This document shows positions 1-8,914 of a stretch of 64,000 nucleotides of DNA, piece after piece (the first letter of the stretch is position 1; each line of letters begins with the position of its first letter). The DNA lies in the NCBI GenBank assembly GCA_910577365.1, contig CAJTMU010000008.1:1-64000 (forward strand), written 5' to 3'. Under the pieces are notes generated by a model, which searched no databases, was not told where the DNA came from, and worked only from the letters and a program-made list of their open reading frames with translations. The position numbers and the translations under genes are program-made. This stretch comes from an uncultured Oscillospiraceae bacterium (GTDB lineage: Bacteria; Bacillota; Clostridia; Oscillospirales; Ruminococcaceae).

Positions 1-1072
1 CGCCAAAATAAGTCTCAAGATAGTCCTCATTGTAATTTTCGTGAAGCCACGCAAAGCCGTAGTATTCCCCGTTCAGGAACACCGCCGCGGGCACCGCGCA
101 CTGGGTCACAGGGTAGCCGTAATCCCGCGCAAGCGCTCCCGAAAGCTCGTCGCGCACTCCCGCGAACTCACGGTCGTTAGCCCCGTTTCGCAAAACTAAC
201 CTGTCATATTTTGATATCGGCTTGCCGCTTTCAGTCACCGCATCGGGAAAGAACGGATATTCAAATTTTCCATACCTGGAATCGTACTCTCTGCGGGCAA
301 TAAGTCTTAACGATTTCTGGTCGACAACGCGGGAATACCCTCCCGAAAGCCTTACCCCCGCCGCCTGCGAGATAACATTCCTGCCGCTGCTTTCAAAAAC
401 CTCAACATAGATGTCGCGTTCTCCCTCGCGCCCGCTCATGTAATAGTTTCCCGGGGCGTTGTAGGGTATTTCCTCACCCGGGTGCTCCGCAACGTATTCG
501 TCGTAGATCTTCCCGGGAACGGCGATGCCATATTCGTAATCATACAGGTTATAAGGATCGGTAGACAGCACGAACACCAGCGTATCCTGACTGAAACGTT
601 CGCGAACGTCCTGCCCCACAACAAAGCTGCGGGTAAAAATTTCGGATTTTTCACCGTTATCAACGCAAATAGCTTTAATGGTAACCGCGCGCGTTTCCGT
701 GCCAGCGTTTATGTCAATTGGGGCTATGTAGCGGTTTTTTTCCGATATAACGGGATCGCTGCCATCTGTGGTGAAATATATCTCCGCACCCTTATTCGCG
801 CTTAGCTGCACAGAAATATTTTCCGAATAAAACGCGGCAGGCATGGAAAATCCCACCTCAGAAACAGCGTTTTTTTCACCATTCACGCTGTCGTCGCTGT
901 CCGTGGCGTTTTTATCGGAATTGTCCGACTTAGTCGACTCCACAAGCTCTATGCTGCCGTCCTCCGCTTCTGCCACCGTTACCATAACCGGCTCAGCAGG
1001 AGAATTGCCATATATGACCGCCGCGGCTGCCCCGACAGCGACAACAGCGGCAAGAAAAACAAATCGTTTCAT
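1..1072 (-). CDS. CotH-like protein with chitobiase-type C-terminal repeat domain, partial
   Basis: The gene runs off the left edge, so only the N-terminal 357 codons are present. Residues about 4-20 form a hydrophobic signal or anchor segment. A Ser/Asp-rich linker follows, then YFTTDGSDPV near residue 100, typical of the chitobiase/beta-hexosaminidase C-terminal domain found on cell-surface proteins. The later part (for example RLSGGYSRVVDQKSLRL and LNGEYYGFAWLHENYNEDY) resembles the CotH kinase family, whose members phosphorylate spore-coat proteins or decorate secreted cellulosomal proteins. The catalytic half is outside the window. The ATG at 1072 is preceded by a weak AAGG. A secreted or surface location is inferred from the leader. 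Confidence 0.7.
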   Translation of the reverse strand, partial: MKRFVFLAAVVAVGAAAAVIYGNSPAEPVMVTVAEAEDGSIELVESTKSDNSDKNATDSDDSVNGEKNAVSEVGFSMPAAFYSENISVQLSANKGAEIYFTTDGSDPVISEKNRYIAPIDINAGTETRAVTIKAICVDNGEKSEIFTRSFVVGQDVRERFSQDTLVFVLSTDPYNLYDYEYGIAVPGKIYDEYVAEHPGEEIPYNAPGNYYMSGREGERDIYVEVFESSGRNVISQAAGVRLSGGYSRVVDQKSLRLIARREYDSRYGKFEYPFFPDAVTESGKPISKYDRLVLRNGANDREFAGVRDELSGALARDYGYPVTQCAVPAAVFLNGEYYGFAWLHENYNEDYLETYFG

Positions 1073-1196
1073 AAATACTGACCTTGCCGCCGTAAAGTGC
1101 GGCATTCCTTTCCAAAAATTGATTCGTTCAAGCAGAGGAGCAAAATACGGCAAATTTAATCCTGCTACATTCACTCAATAATTTCCCATATTTTGC

Positions 1197-1610
1197 TTAA
1201 TTCGCCCTGCGCTCCATCATCTGAAAAAGCTCTGGCATGACCTTTTTCAGATTAAGAGGACGGAAAGTTGACGAATCCACAAAGCCGTGAGAGCTTGTCC
1301 CCTCCGCAATAACAGCCTCTTCTCCTTTTTTGGAGACTTTATAGGCAAACTCTATCCGTGCGGGGGTAAGGCGCGTAACCTCAGCGGTTATCGTCAAAGT
1401 ATCGTCATACCGCGCGGGCAGTCGGTAACGGCAGGATATCCCCGTAACGGGGAGCATTACCCCCGACTTTTCCATTTCTGCTTAGCTCATTCCCGCTTCC
1501 TTGATAAAATCCGTGCGTGCTATCTCAAACCATACAGGGTACACCGAATGATGCACCACACCCATGCAGTCCGTTTCTGCATATCTTACGGTAATCTCGG
1601 TCTGTGACAT
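1197..1610 (-). pseudogene. YbgC/4HBT-family acyl-CoA thioesterase interrupted by an in-frame TAA
   Basis: The reading frame encodes a hot-dog thioesterase of 137 residues, the usual length for YbgC-like acyl-CoA thioester hydrolases. It begins MSQTEITVRYAETDCMGVVH, which includes the family's catalytic Asp region, and contains SCRYRLPARYDD. A TAA stop falls after residue 42, in the context GMS-stop-AEMEKSGVMLP. Family members usually have SYAEME here, so TAC or TAT to TAA is the simplest explanation. Both halves are otherwise in the same frame and well conserved. The start at 1610 has a GGAGG site. It lies 28 bases after the dehydrogenase gene and probably shares its transcript. It may be a young pseudogene or a sequencing or assembly error. 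Confidence 0.8.
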
Positions 1611-1638
1611 CTTACTTCCTCCCCTTATCCCGTTTTTA

Positions 1639-2406
1639 TCAGAATCTCTCCCTTGAAGACTGCACAAGCCTTGCGGCAAATGCCAGAGCACTGTCGGGAA
1701 CCAGCTTTCCAAGAACAATTCCCGCCTTCTGCAATGCATTGGGGGTGATGATAAGACTGCCGCCGAACATATCTCTCACTGCCGTTTCCGCAAACTTCTC
1801 GCTGGACACAGGCGGTATCAGGAATTTGACCCTGGCGCGCTCCGAAAACTCCGTAGCGACAGGTCCGGGGCAGATCATCGATATCTTGACGTTGCTGCGC
1901 CGCGCGCGAAGCTCCTCCGCGACAGCCTGGGTCATGCGCACGATATACGCCTTGCTCGCGTAATAGGAGGAAAACAGCGGACCGGGTAAAAATCCCGCCA
2001 TGCTTGCGGAATTGAGGATAAACCCGCAATCTCTCTTTACAAAATCCTTTAAGAACAGCTTAAAAAGTATATGGAACGCTTTAACATTCACGTCCAGCAT
2101 ATCCAGCTCCTGTTTAAGATCGGTTTCCGAAAACTCTCCAAAAACCCCGAAGCCAGCATTGTTAACCAATATATCTATATCATATTTTTTGACCCGCTCG
2201 TACAGCCTGAAACACTGTTCTTTATCCGTCAGGTCCGCCGCAATATACATCACCTTTACGCCGTATTTTTGCGTAAGCTCCTGCTTAAGCTCTATCAGCC
2301 TGTCTCGCCTGCGCGCTGTTATTATCACGTTTATCCCATGCTTCGCGAGTGAACGCGCGATATCTCTCCCTATACCCGAGCTTGCTCCCGTTACCAAAGC
2401 TATCAT
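1639..2406 (-). CDS. short-chain dehydrogenase/reductase (SDR)
   Basis: This is a 255-residue classical SDR. The N-terminal TGASSGIGRDIA is the dinucleotide-binding motif, VNNAGFGVFG is the NNAG motif, and SSYYASKAYIVRM carries the catalytic YxxxK. ICPGPVATEF is the usual PG motif. It is most like the DltE/YqjQ group of cytosolic oxidoreductases of unknown substrate. The start at 2406 follows AAGGGG. An upstream extension to 2451 lacks a ribosome site and adds residues before the Rossmann motif, so it was not used. The thioesterase frame follows on the same strand. The substrate cannot be told from sequence. Confidence 0.9.
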   Translation of the reverse strand: MIALVTGASSGIGRDIARSLAKHGINVIITARRRDRLIELKQELTQKYGVKVMYIAADLTDKEQCFRLYERVKKYDIDILVNNAGFGVFGEFSETDLKQELDMLDVNVKAFHILFKLFLKDFVKRDCGFILNSASMAGFLPGPLFSSYYASKAYIVRMTQAVAEELRARRSNVKISMICPGPVATEFSERARVKFLIPPVSSEKFAETAVRDMFGGSLIITPNALQKAGIVLGKLVPDSALAFAARLVQSSRERF

Positions 2407-2668
2407 CTTAAAACCCCTTATATCAAAAATTTCGCGCTGACCCACACGCAAAGCTTCGTGGAAATTTGCGCGTCAGACAATATTCATTAAGCATTCAACT
2501 CATTCTTGCACAAGTCCTTGTTGCGTTTTACATACGCCTTTCATGAATTTAACTGTATGGACGTTATGCTGTGCAAATTTAAACGTTGAACAGAGCGTTA
2601 TAAATTACCTTTTCAGATTAATATACCCAATTTACTTAATTATAACCCATAAGCCTGTACAAATTGTT

Positions 2669-4177
2669 TTATTGGTATATTTCAGTTCTGAAAGGTGCTA
2701 ACGGCAAGCCGTACTTCCCGTATACCGTAACCTCACCGTAATTTGTCCAAAGGTAACGAACACCGCGCGGCTCGGTTAGCCCCTCTGCGAAAACCGTTAT
2801 AACCTTATCGTTTATCACAGCCTTTGCAGGGACATATATACCGTCCTCACCGCATATCTCAAAGCCTTTAGGCTGTTCCCCCCTGACCTCAAAGCCGCCC
2901 TTGGCATGCTTAAAGCTCAGTTCCACACTGTCGGCGCCCCATACTGCGCTTTTGAACACGGGAGCGTCAGCCCCGTCGCAGCCGCCGTAAAATCTTGACA
3001 GAGCCTGAAGCGCAAAGCGGTGACCCACGGGTATCTTATCTCTGGGGTGAATATCATTAAATTCCCCACAGTCAATTATTACCGCGATACCCATATTTTT
3101 TACCGTGTTGAAAGCTCTCATCTGTGCTTCGCGGAGAAGACACCAGTTTTTCCAGTCCTCATCAGCTGCATAACGGTGCATAGGCAGCTGAGCGCATATA
3201 AAAGGCAGCGTATCGTCGCGCCAGTCCTCGCGCCAGTTGCGTATCATCTGAGTAAACAGCGTATAATACATCTCAGGACGGTGATCATCGCTCTCCCCCT
3301 GATAGTAAATAAATCCGGCAAGAGTATACGGGCAGACCCTTTCAAGCATACTTTCATGCAGCACGCCGGGACTCATCGGGTTTGCGGGAGAAGGTGGACC
3401 CGGATACTTGCTCTCTCCTCAGTAAGCAATGCAGCCCTCCCAATCGGGATTGGGGGTATTATTGTAATACTCTGCGCTCTTTCTCTCCCACTCGGCGTGA
3501 TACGCCTGATATTCGCGGTATTCCGCAACAGCCTGCTCCTCGGTCTTGCCCTCTATTGCCCTGTCATATTCCTCAAAATATACTGCGGTTTCACCCTGGG
3601 CATATTCCCGCTTCATCCATGTTGACGCAGAACTGCCCCCCCAATTGCAGCCGATAATACCTATCGTTACCCCAAGCTTTTCGGAAAGCTCCTTTGCAAA
3701 GAAATATCCCACCGCGCTCCAGTGACGTACGCTTTCCTTGTCATCAAAGGTACGCCACGCGGATTTGTTTTCATATTCGTAAAAATCGTCGTCTTTAACG
3801 GTTCTTTTGGGCGTATAGTAATACCTAACATTGACATGACCGTCATTCTCAATATGCTCTTCTCCGTGGGTGCAGTTGCAAAGCTCATATTCCATATTGG
3901 ACTGACCGCCCGCAAGCCATACTTCTCCAACGGCGACATTATAGAACACTATGCTGTCTTTTCCGTCGGTTATGTACATCTCCGTGCTGTCGATCTCCGA
4001 CATCGGCGGAAGCACCGCCAGCCACTTTCCGTCCTTTACCGTGCATACTGCCCTTTTTCCGCAAATCGTAACAGTAATCCTTGTTCCGTTTTCACCTGTT
4101 CCGAAAACGTTTACATTTTTTCCGCGCTGCAACACCATATCATTGCTGAAAACGCGTGCAACTTTAAAATTTGGCAT
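2669..4177 (-). pseudogene. sialate O-acetylesterase interrupted by an in-frame TGA
   Basis: The 503-codon frame encodes a SASA-family SGNH esterase that removes O-acetyl groups from sialic acids or other glycans. LAGGQSNMEYEL holds the nucleophilic Ser, GFIYYQGESD is the central block, and NDIHPRDKIPVGH holds the C-terminal Asp-His pair. A TGA at 3419-3421 splits it after GCIAY, and the same frame resumes at once with GESKYPGPPSP. No signal peptide is visible, so it would act in the cytoplasm on imported sugars. Two LacI/CcpA-like operators and one interspersed repeat lie upstream. It is either a recent nonsense mutation or a base-calling error. What residue stood at the stop is not clear. 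Confidence 0.8.
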
Positions 4178-4198
4178 AAGATGTCCTTTCTATAAATG

Positions 4199-4213
4199 AC
4201 GTTTACAAACGTT
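4199..4213. promoter_or_regulatory. LacI/CcpA-like operator, site 1
   Basis: ACGTTTACAAACGTT is a near-perfect palindrome just upstream of the sialate O-acetylesterase start. Its form resembles LacI-family and catabolite-responsive sites. A second related site lies at 4381-4393, on the other side of the interspersed repeat. Which regulator binds is not known. Confidence 0.4.
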
Positions 4214-4222
4214 ATGGCAGAC

Positions 4223-4374
4223 TGTATAAAGTGTTGATCTAATCTGAATTTTTTAATTTGAAATTTTCCGCACCCCGCCTGAATACGCAACACTTCGCTT
4301 CGCTGCGTGCTGTGCATTCAGGCTCTCGAAAAAATTTCCTGCGTCAACGTTGCGTTGTTACAACTTTTTATACA
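4223..4374 (-). repeat. interspersed palindromic element, copy 1
   Basis: The copy is bounded by an outer inverted repeat TGTATAAA (4223-4230) and TTTATACA (4367-4374). Inside are the family core AAATTTTCCGCA and the hairpin GCCTGAAT (4277-4284) / ATTCAGGC (4316-4323). Read on the minus strand its right end points at the sialate O-acetylesterase start. It is closely similar to the copy at 48690-48846. Confidence 0.7.
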
Positions 4375-4380
4375 AGCTGA

Positions 4381-4393
4381 AATAACGTTTACA
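4381..4393. promoter_or_regulatory. cre-like operator, site 2
   Basis: Read on the minus strand this gives TGTAAACGTTATTT, which matches the catabolite-responsive-element consensus TGWAARCGYTWNCW at all but one position by eye. It lies upstream of the sialate O-acetylesterase and could mediate carbon catabolite control. The remaining stretch up to 4625 is AT-rich, with one small hairpin (TTCGGATTCTATCCGAA). Confidence 0.4.
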
Positions 4394-4625
4394 AAAGTCA
4401 TCGGATTGTTGTTTAATTTTTATTTTTGCTTCGGATTCTATCCGAAAAACATTCTTTTTTTATTTTACTGCTTTTTGCTCTAAAAGTCAATAGCTAAGCG
4501 GAAAAAAGCTTTGATAAAACTGTCATTTTACATTGGAAATTTATGACGTATTACTTTCAGTCAATTTACGACACAAAAGAATTTTTTTAGATATACTGTA
4601 CAAACTATATTTGAGGTGATATATA

Positions 4626-4910
4626 ATGTCCAAACAAGGAATGAAACGATATTACGACACCCCTAAAAGCCCTGTCGCTCCCGTTCCCGAAATACAAGGA
4701 AAAGCCAAAACAACCAAGGAACGCGCCAACCCGATAATAGCGGGAACAAAGCCGCCTGCACAGAAAGTGTGGCATTCCGAGCCGCATTCGTTCGGACTGA
4801 CAGACAGCGAAAAGCCCATTTCCGACCTTTACCCTGTCATTGATACCGATCTGGCTCGCGATAATCTGGAAAACGATATTCCCGACGCGGACAAACAGGA
4901 TCTGGAATAA
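4626..4910 (+). CDS. small hydrophilic protein of unknown function
   Basis: I do not recognise this 94-residue protein. It starts MSKQGMKRYYDTPKSP. It is rich in Pro, Lys, Asp and Glu, has no Cys and no membrane segment, and looks largely disordered. GAGGTGAT precedes the ATG at a good distance. It has its own upstream region and ends just before a strong hairpin shared with the convergent ireB gene. The codon usage resembles its neighbours, so it is probably a real gene. Confidence 0.6.
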   Translation: MSKQGMKRYYDTPKSPVAPVPEIQGKAKTTKERANPIIAGTKPPAQKVWHSEPHSFGLTDSEKPISDLYPVIDTDLARDNLENDIPDADKQDLE

Positions 4911-4913
4911 AAA

Positions 4914-4949
4914 TCAGCCGCTCCTTTATTTAAGTTAAGGAGCGGCTGA
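4914..4949. terminator. bidirectional hairpin terminator
   Basis: TCAGCCGCTCCTT (4914-4926) pairs perfectly with AAGGAGCGGCTGA (4937-4949). On the minus strand the stem is followed by a T-run, so it best terminates ireB. It may also stop the convergent small gene. Confidence 0.8.
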
Positions 4950-4991
4950 CATATTTCATATTCCGTCATTCGGACGCGCCTTAAGCGCGCT

Positions 4992-5237
4992 CTAATTGCT
5001 GAGATAGGATTTCACCAGCACCTGCAGCAGCTCATCACGGTCAATATGACGTATAAGACCTCTTGCGTTATTAAATGTAGTAATGTATGTAGGATCCTCT
5101 GAAAGAATATATCCCACAAGCTGATTTATGGGATTGTATCCCTTTTGCTTCAGCGCGTCATAAACCGTGGTGAGAATTTCCTTCATTTCGTTTTCTCTGT
5201 CCTCATGCACCGAAAAGGTCATTGTTTTATCAAACAT
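4992..5237 (-). CDS. ireB: IreB family regulatory phosphoprotein (UPF0297)
   Basis: At 81 residues it matches the family length and its conserved blocks: MFDKTMTFSVHED, ILTTVYDALKQKGYNPINQ, LVGYILSEDPTYIT and RDELLQVLVKSYL. In Enterococcus faecalis IreB is phosphorylated by the PASTA kinase IreK and affects cephalosporin resistance. In most Firmicutes the gene sits before alaS or ruvX, but here it stands alone with its own promoter and terminator. GGAGG precedes the ATG. The window also holds a PASTA pseudokinase at 18.8 kb, but no functional link can be shown. Confidence 0.93.
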   Translation of the reverse strand: MFDKTMTFSVHEDRENEMKEILTTVYDALKQKGYNPINQLVGYILSEDPTYITTFNNARGLIRHIDRDELLQVLVKSYLSN

Positions 5238-5299
5238 AATATCTCCTCCTTGTCCGATTTTTTCGGAAAATATATTATTAATTATTCTGTCATGATACT

Positions 5300-5328
5300 A
5301 TTATACACTTTTCGTCGAAAAATTACAA
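5300..5328 (-). promoter_or_regulatory. sigma-A promoter of ireB
   Basis: On the minus strand: TTGTAA (5323-5328), a 17-base spacer, and TATAAT (5300-5305). The leader is about 60 bases and contains a small CCGA/TCGG hairpin. Confidence 0.65.
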
Positions 5329-5460
5329 CACGCTTTCCCGAATAACAAACATTAAACTTATAAAATCTATGATTATCACAAAAAAAAACGTTATCTCTTG
5401 TAATATTTTCACAAAAAGCAATTACCAAAATTCACATATTTATAAAATTTGCTAAAACAC

Positions 5461-5489
5461 TTGTATATTGAAGTTTTTTATGTTATAAT
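5461..5489 (+). promoter_or_regulatory. sigma-A promoter of the DivIVA-like gene
   Basis: TTGTAT (5461-5466), a 17-base spacer, then TATAAT (5484-5489), about 80 bases before the start codon. Confidence 0.65.
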
Positions 5490-5568
5490 ATTTAGAAAGA
5501 ATGTTTAACTTTGGTCATAATCAAGTTCAAAGTTTTTTTGAAATTTTATACAGGAGGAGTTTTCAAAA

Positions 5569-7308
5569 ATGGCAGTCGGAGATGGCGGTTTCAGTACCAG
5601 AGCCATGGGCTTTGATAAAAGCGAGGTAAACGAGTACATAAGCAATCTGCGCAAAAAAATGAACGAGCTTACAGCGGATATGAACGAAAAGGCGAAGCTG
5701 GCAGAAGAAGCCCAGAAAACAGCGGAGTCTGCTGACAGACGCGTTAGAGAAGCCGAGGAAGCCGGCGAAAGCAGGGCGAGGGAGCTTGAGGAAAAACTCG
5801 CGGGTCAGCAGTCTATCGGAGACAGTCTGAGAAAACAGGTAGATGAATTTAAGCAAAAGCTTGAAGAAGAAAAACGTAAAATGTCCGATATGCTGAAAAA
5901 CGGCAAGGGCGTCAATGCGGAGGCGAAAAGAGCATATGCGGAGATCATCAATAAAGCAAACGATGACGCAGCGGAGATCGTTAAAAAGGCTAAGGGCGAA
6001 GCTGCGGAAATTATTTCCGAGGCAGAGCGCAGGGCGGCGAAGACCAATGAGCGGCTGACGCGCTTTATGTCAGCGCTTTCGGAGCAGCTTGCCGTTATAA
6101 ACGGAGGTTACATAGCTGTTAACAGCAGCGCCGCCGAGCTGTTGGGCAAATCCATGCCAGAAATCAGTTTTGATTCCAATGCCGTTCCCGATCCCTCCAT
6201 TACGGCGGCTTACTCCGCTATGGGAGCTGCTCCAATTTTCAGCGCCGCTTTGCCATCAGCAGAAAACAACTACGATTTGGATGAAACAGAGCCGAACGAG
6301 GAGATTTCAGGCTCAATGGAGGATATTGTTGCCGTTGCTTCAGCTGCCGCGGCGGAAATAAATCCCGATTATGAGATAGATGAACCTGATAACTTGGGCG
6401 ATATGATAGAGTTCGGCGCAGGCTGGGGCGGCGCGGCTGCCAATTACGAAGAAACATCTCCCAAAACCGAAGACAAAATCGAGTTTGGCGCAGGATGGGG
6501 CAGTGCATTGTCAGATGAAAAAACCGGAGTGCAGCCTGCAGAAGCGGAAGCCGGCGGATTTGCCGACACGCTTGACGATATGTTCAGCGCAATGGCATCA
6601 GAAGGCGCTGACGACGATATGACTACCGATCTCTCGGGAGGCTTCGGCAGCTTTGATGAAACGGAACCTGCAGCTGAAGCAAATGAGCTTGAAAGCTTCG
6701 GAGCTGATTTTGCAGATTTTTCCGGAGTCGCAGATCTTTCCTTTGGCACGGGTGACGAGTCCGAACTTGGTGTAACCCCACTGGATAACTCTGACAGCGG
6801 CATGGGCAGCTTTGACCATGATTTCACCAAGGATCTTTTGGCACAAACGATTGCCAGCGGCAGTTTGAGCGGAGATATGGACGATTCGCTTCGTGAAGCG
6901 GTGATGAGCGCCTCGGAAAAATTCGCGGTTCAGCCACTGGATAATGACAGCGATATGCTTGGCAGTCTGAATATGGACGAGGGTGATTTTGACGACCCCA
7001 TGCAGGCGCTCAGGGAAGCGAGTGCGGCTCTGGACGGCGGCTTTGAGTACAGTTCACCTGACAACGCTCCTATTATGACTAATATGGGCGGAAGCAACCC
7101 TTGGGACGATCTTCAGAAGCAGCTTGAACAATTGGAGCAGTCAGGCGCTATGTCCTACACCTCAGAGGAAACCGAGGACTCCGATGAACCTGCAACTCCA
7201 TCTGCCGATGACGCGTCAATATGGAACTTCGGAGACATCGATTCACAAAGTGATGGCGGCGATGATGATATGAGTTCCGATATATTCAGCGGCTTCGGCG
7301 GCTTCTGA
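5569..7308 (+). CDS. DivIVA-like coiled-coil protein with long acidic tail
   Basis: The first 35 residues (FSTRAMGFDKSEVNEYISNL) resemble the membrane-binding N-terminus of DivIVA/GpsB proteins. A strongly charged heptad coiled coil runs to about residue 180 (AEEAQKTAESADRRVREAEE, then ANDDAAEIVKKAKGEAAEII). The remaining 400 residues are acidic, low-complexity and probably disordered, with short repeats: IEFGAGWG twice, PLDN twice, and FGSF/FSGFGGF, the last forming the C-terminus. DivIVA proteins mark curved membrane and recruit division, wall-synthesis or sporulation partners. At 579 residues it is far longer than typical DivIVA (about 160-250). GGAGGAG precedes the ATG. A role in polar or septal scaffolding is inferred. 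Confidence 0.7.
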   Translation: MAVGDGGFSTRAMGFDKSEVNEYISNLRKKMNELTADMNEKAKLAEEAQKTAESADRRVREAEEAGESRARELEEKLAGQQSIGDSLRKQVDEFKQKLEEEKRKMSDMLKNGKGVNAEAKRAYAEIINKANDDAAEIVKKAKGEAAEIISEAERRAAKTNERLTRFMSALSEQLAVINGGYIAVNSSAAELLGKSMPEISFDSNAVPDPSITAAYSAMGAAPIFSAALPSAENNYDLDETEPNEEISGSMEDIVAVASAAAAEINPDYEIDEPDNLGDMIEFGAGWGGAAANYEETSPKTEDKIEFGAGWGSALSDEKTGVQPAEAEAGGFADTLDDMFSAMASEGADDDMTTDLSGGFGSFDETEPAAEANELESFGADFADFSGVADLSFGTGDESELGVTPLDNSDSGMGSFDHDFTKDLLAQTIASGSLSGDMDDSLREAVMSASEKFAVQPLDNDSDMLGSLNMDEGDFDDPMQALREASAALDGGFEYSSPDNAPIMTNMGGSNPWDDLQKQLEQLEQSGAMSYTSEETEDSDEPATPSADDASIWNFGDIDSQSDGGDDDMSSDIFSGFGGF

Positions 7309-7462
7309 CAGCCTAAATAAGCAGAATACAATCTCATACGCAGACCGAATTTGTTCGCGGAGCGTTCCGCTGTCATTTCCGTCTTGAAGCGGTTCTGGCA
7401 GCGTGTGCTCCCGCAGATTCGGCTTTCGGTTTTTAACGGATATAAAGGATGTATGGTATAAA

Positions 7463-8023
7463 ATGATAAAATTAAATACAACGGAATTGAAAGATAAAGC
7501 AAGAACTCTCCGCGCGGGAGACAAGGTGCTGCTCAGCGGCACGGTATACACTTCCCGCGATGCCGCGCACAAGCGAATACGAGAGCTTTGCGAGCATGGC
7601 GGTGAGCTGCCTTACGCACTGGAAGGCGCGGCGATATACTATGCGGGTCCCACCGCTGCCAAGGAAGGAATGGTCATAGGTTCGTGCGGTCCGACCACCT
7701 CCGGTAGAATGGACGTGTACTCGCCCGATATGCTTGACATGGGGCTTTCGGCTATGATCGGCAAGGGAGAGCGCAGCGAAGCGGTCTGCGAGGCTATCCG
7801 GCGTAACGGCGCGGTTTATTTCTGCGCGATAGGCGGGGCGGGTGCATTGGCGTGCAAATGCATAACAGAATGCGAGGTCATTGCTTTTGAAGATTTAGGA
7901 TGCGAAAGCGTTAAAAGGCTGACATTCACTGAATTTCCGCTGATTGTAGCTATTGATTGTGTTGGAGGTAATATTTTCTTGGAAGGAAGGAAGTCTTTCG
8001 ACCACAGTCGTGAAATTGTGTAA
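7463..8023 (+). CDS. fumB: class I fumarate hydratase / tartrate dehydratase beta subunit
   Basis: The 186-residue protein matches the C-terminal (beta) domain of Fe-S class I fumarases. Blocks include RAGDKVLLSGTVYTSRDAAH, YAGPTAAKEGMVIGSCGPTT and FCAIGGAGALACKCI. It interconverts fumarate and malate together with an alpha subunit that carries the 4Fe-4S cluster. The alpha gene usually precedes the beta gene directly, but here the upstream gene is the DivIVA-like one, so the partner must be outside this window. The start at 7463 was chosen because homology begins at MIKLNTTELKD. AAAGGA lies somewhat far upstream. The symbol denotes the beta subunit, not E. coli FumB. Confidence 0.88.
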   Translation: MIKLNTTELKDKARTLRAGDKVLLSGTVYTSRDAAHKRIRELCEHGGELPYALEGAAIYYAGPTAAKEGMVIGSCGPTTSGRMDVYSPDMLDMGLSAMIGKGERSEAVCEAIRRNGAVYFCAIGGAGALACKCITECEVIAFEDLGCESVKRLTFTEFPLIVAIDCVGGNIFLEGRKSFDHSREIV

Positions 8024-8123
8024 CAAAAATGGGTTTTTTCCACGAATTTTTGGTCTTTTTGCATAAAATAACGGCGTGTGTTTCATAAAAAAAATGGTAT
8101 TTTCGAGATTTCTGTTTTTTTTA

Positions 8124-8152
8124 TTGACAAATCAGCTCTAAAATGCTATAAT
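8124..8152 (+). promoter_or_regulatory. consensus sigma-A promoter of the sigma-H-like gene
   Basis: TTGACA (8124-8129), a 17-base spacer, and TATAAT (8147-8152) are a perfect match. The leader of about 110 bases contains ATGTCA...TGACAT as an inverted repeat near 8164-8190, which could be a hairpin or an operator. Confidence 0.85.
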
Positions 8153-8265
8153 CTAAATGTTGAATGTCATGATGATTTCTTCAATTGACATGAATTTTTC
8201 TGGTCGGACTTCCTCTTATCGGACAGATCAGGCTTAAGGTGTGCGGAGGACTATATAACCGGCAA

Positions 8266-8805
8266 ATGACGGATTTTTCTGTATTCAGCGATGAACAGCT
8301 TATTGAAAGCAACCTGATGACCGAGCTTCTTTCAAGGTATGTGACGTTGGTATTCTCGATGGCAAGGAAATATTCCGCATCGGCGGATTATGAGGAGCTT
8401 GTTTCGGACGGTATGCAGGCGCTTATCAGCGCGGTTTCAGAATACAATTCCGCAAAAGGCGGTTTCAAGGCGTTTGCTGCGGTCTGTATCGCTAACAGAA
8501 TGAAGAATACCGTAAACAAGGCTGAGCGCCGAGCGTCAAAAATGTCTGATGAGGAAATGGAACTGCTTCCTGACACAGCGCCATCTCCTGAGGAACGGGT
8601 AATAAGCCGCGAAACCTCAGAGGAGCTTTACAGACTTATTCTGAAAGAGCTTACGCCGCTGGAAAAAGCATGTATTGACGGAGTTGTGATGGGGCTTTCC
8701 TATGCTGAAATAGCAAAGAAGCTCGGCACAGATAAAAAATCCGTTGACAACGCAGTCACCAGAGCGAGAGCAAAGCTGCGCAGGCATTACTCGGATTTGA
8801 TTTAA
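8266..8805 (+). CDS. sigma-70 family RNA polymerase sigma factor, sigma-H-like
   Basis: The 179-residue protein has region 2 (YVTLVFSMARKYSASADYEE, LVSDGMQALISAVSEYN) and region 4 (LTPLEKACIDGVVMGLSYAE, then KKLGTDKKSVDNAVTRARAKL as the helix-turn-helix). Region 4 resembles Spo0H, which directs early sporulation and post-exponential genes. The ATG at 8266 was chosen because conserved sequence starts there. A GGAGG lies 16 bases upstream, rather far, and an in-frame GTG at 8239 is an alternative. Whether it is the true spo0H cannot be decided from one window. Confidence 0.8.
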   Translation: MTDFSVFSDEQLIESNLMTELLSRYVTLVFSMARKYSASADYEELVSDGMQALISAVSEYNSAKGGFKAFAAVCIANRMKNTVNKAERRASKMSDEEMELLPDTAPSPEERVISRETSEELYRLILKELTPLEKACIDGVVMGLSYAEIAKKLGTDKKSVDNAVTRARAKLRRHYSDLI

Positions 8806-8826
8806 CGCGGTTTTACCGCGTAGATA

Positions 8827-8891
8827 TGACCCAATAGCTTAATTCAAGAGCGTTGTTTCACAAAGGTGTCGGTGGAAATCCGACTGGGTAA
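8827..8891 (+). ncRNA. tRNA-like structured leader upstream of the zinc-ribbon gene
   Basis: The segment folds like a shortened cloverleaf. TGACCCA (8827-8833) pairs with TGGGTAA (8885-8891) with one mismatch. GCTT/GAGC (8837-8851) forms a D-arm-like hairpin with a 7-base loop. GTCGG/CCGAC (8868-8884) forms a T-arm-like hairpin, also with a 7-base loop. The anticodon region is only about 16 bases (TTGT/ACAA mini-hairpin), so it is not a functional tRNA. It sits between the sigma factor gene and the ribosome site of the next gene. It could be a regulatory leader or a tRNA relic. Confidence 0.4.
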
Positions 8892-8914
8892 ATTTAATGT
8901 TAAGAGGTATTACT

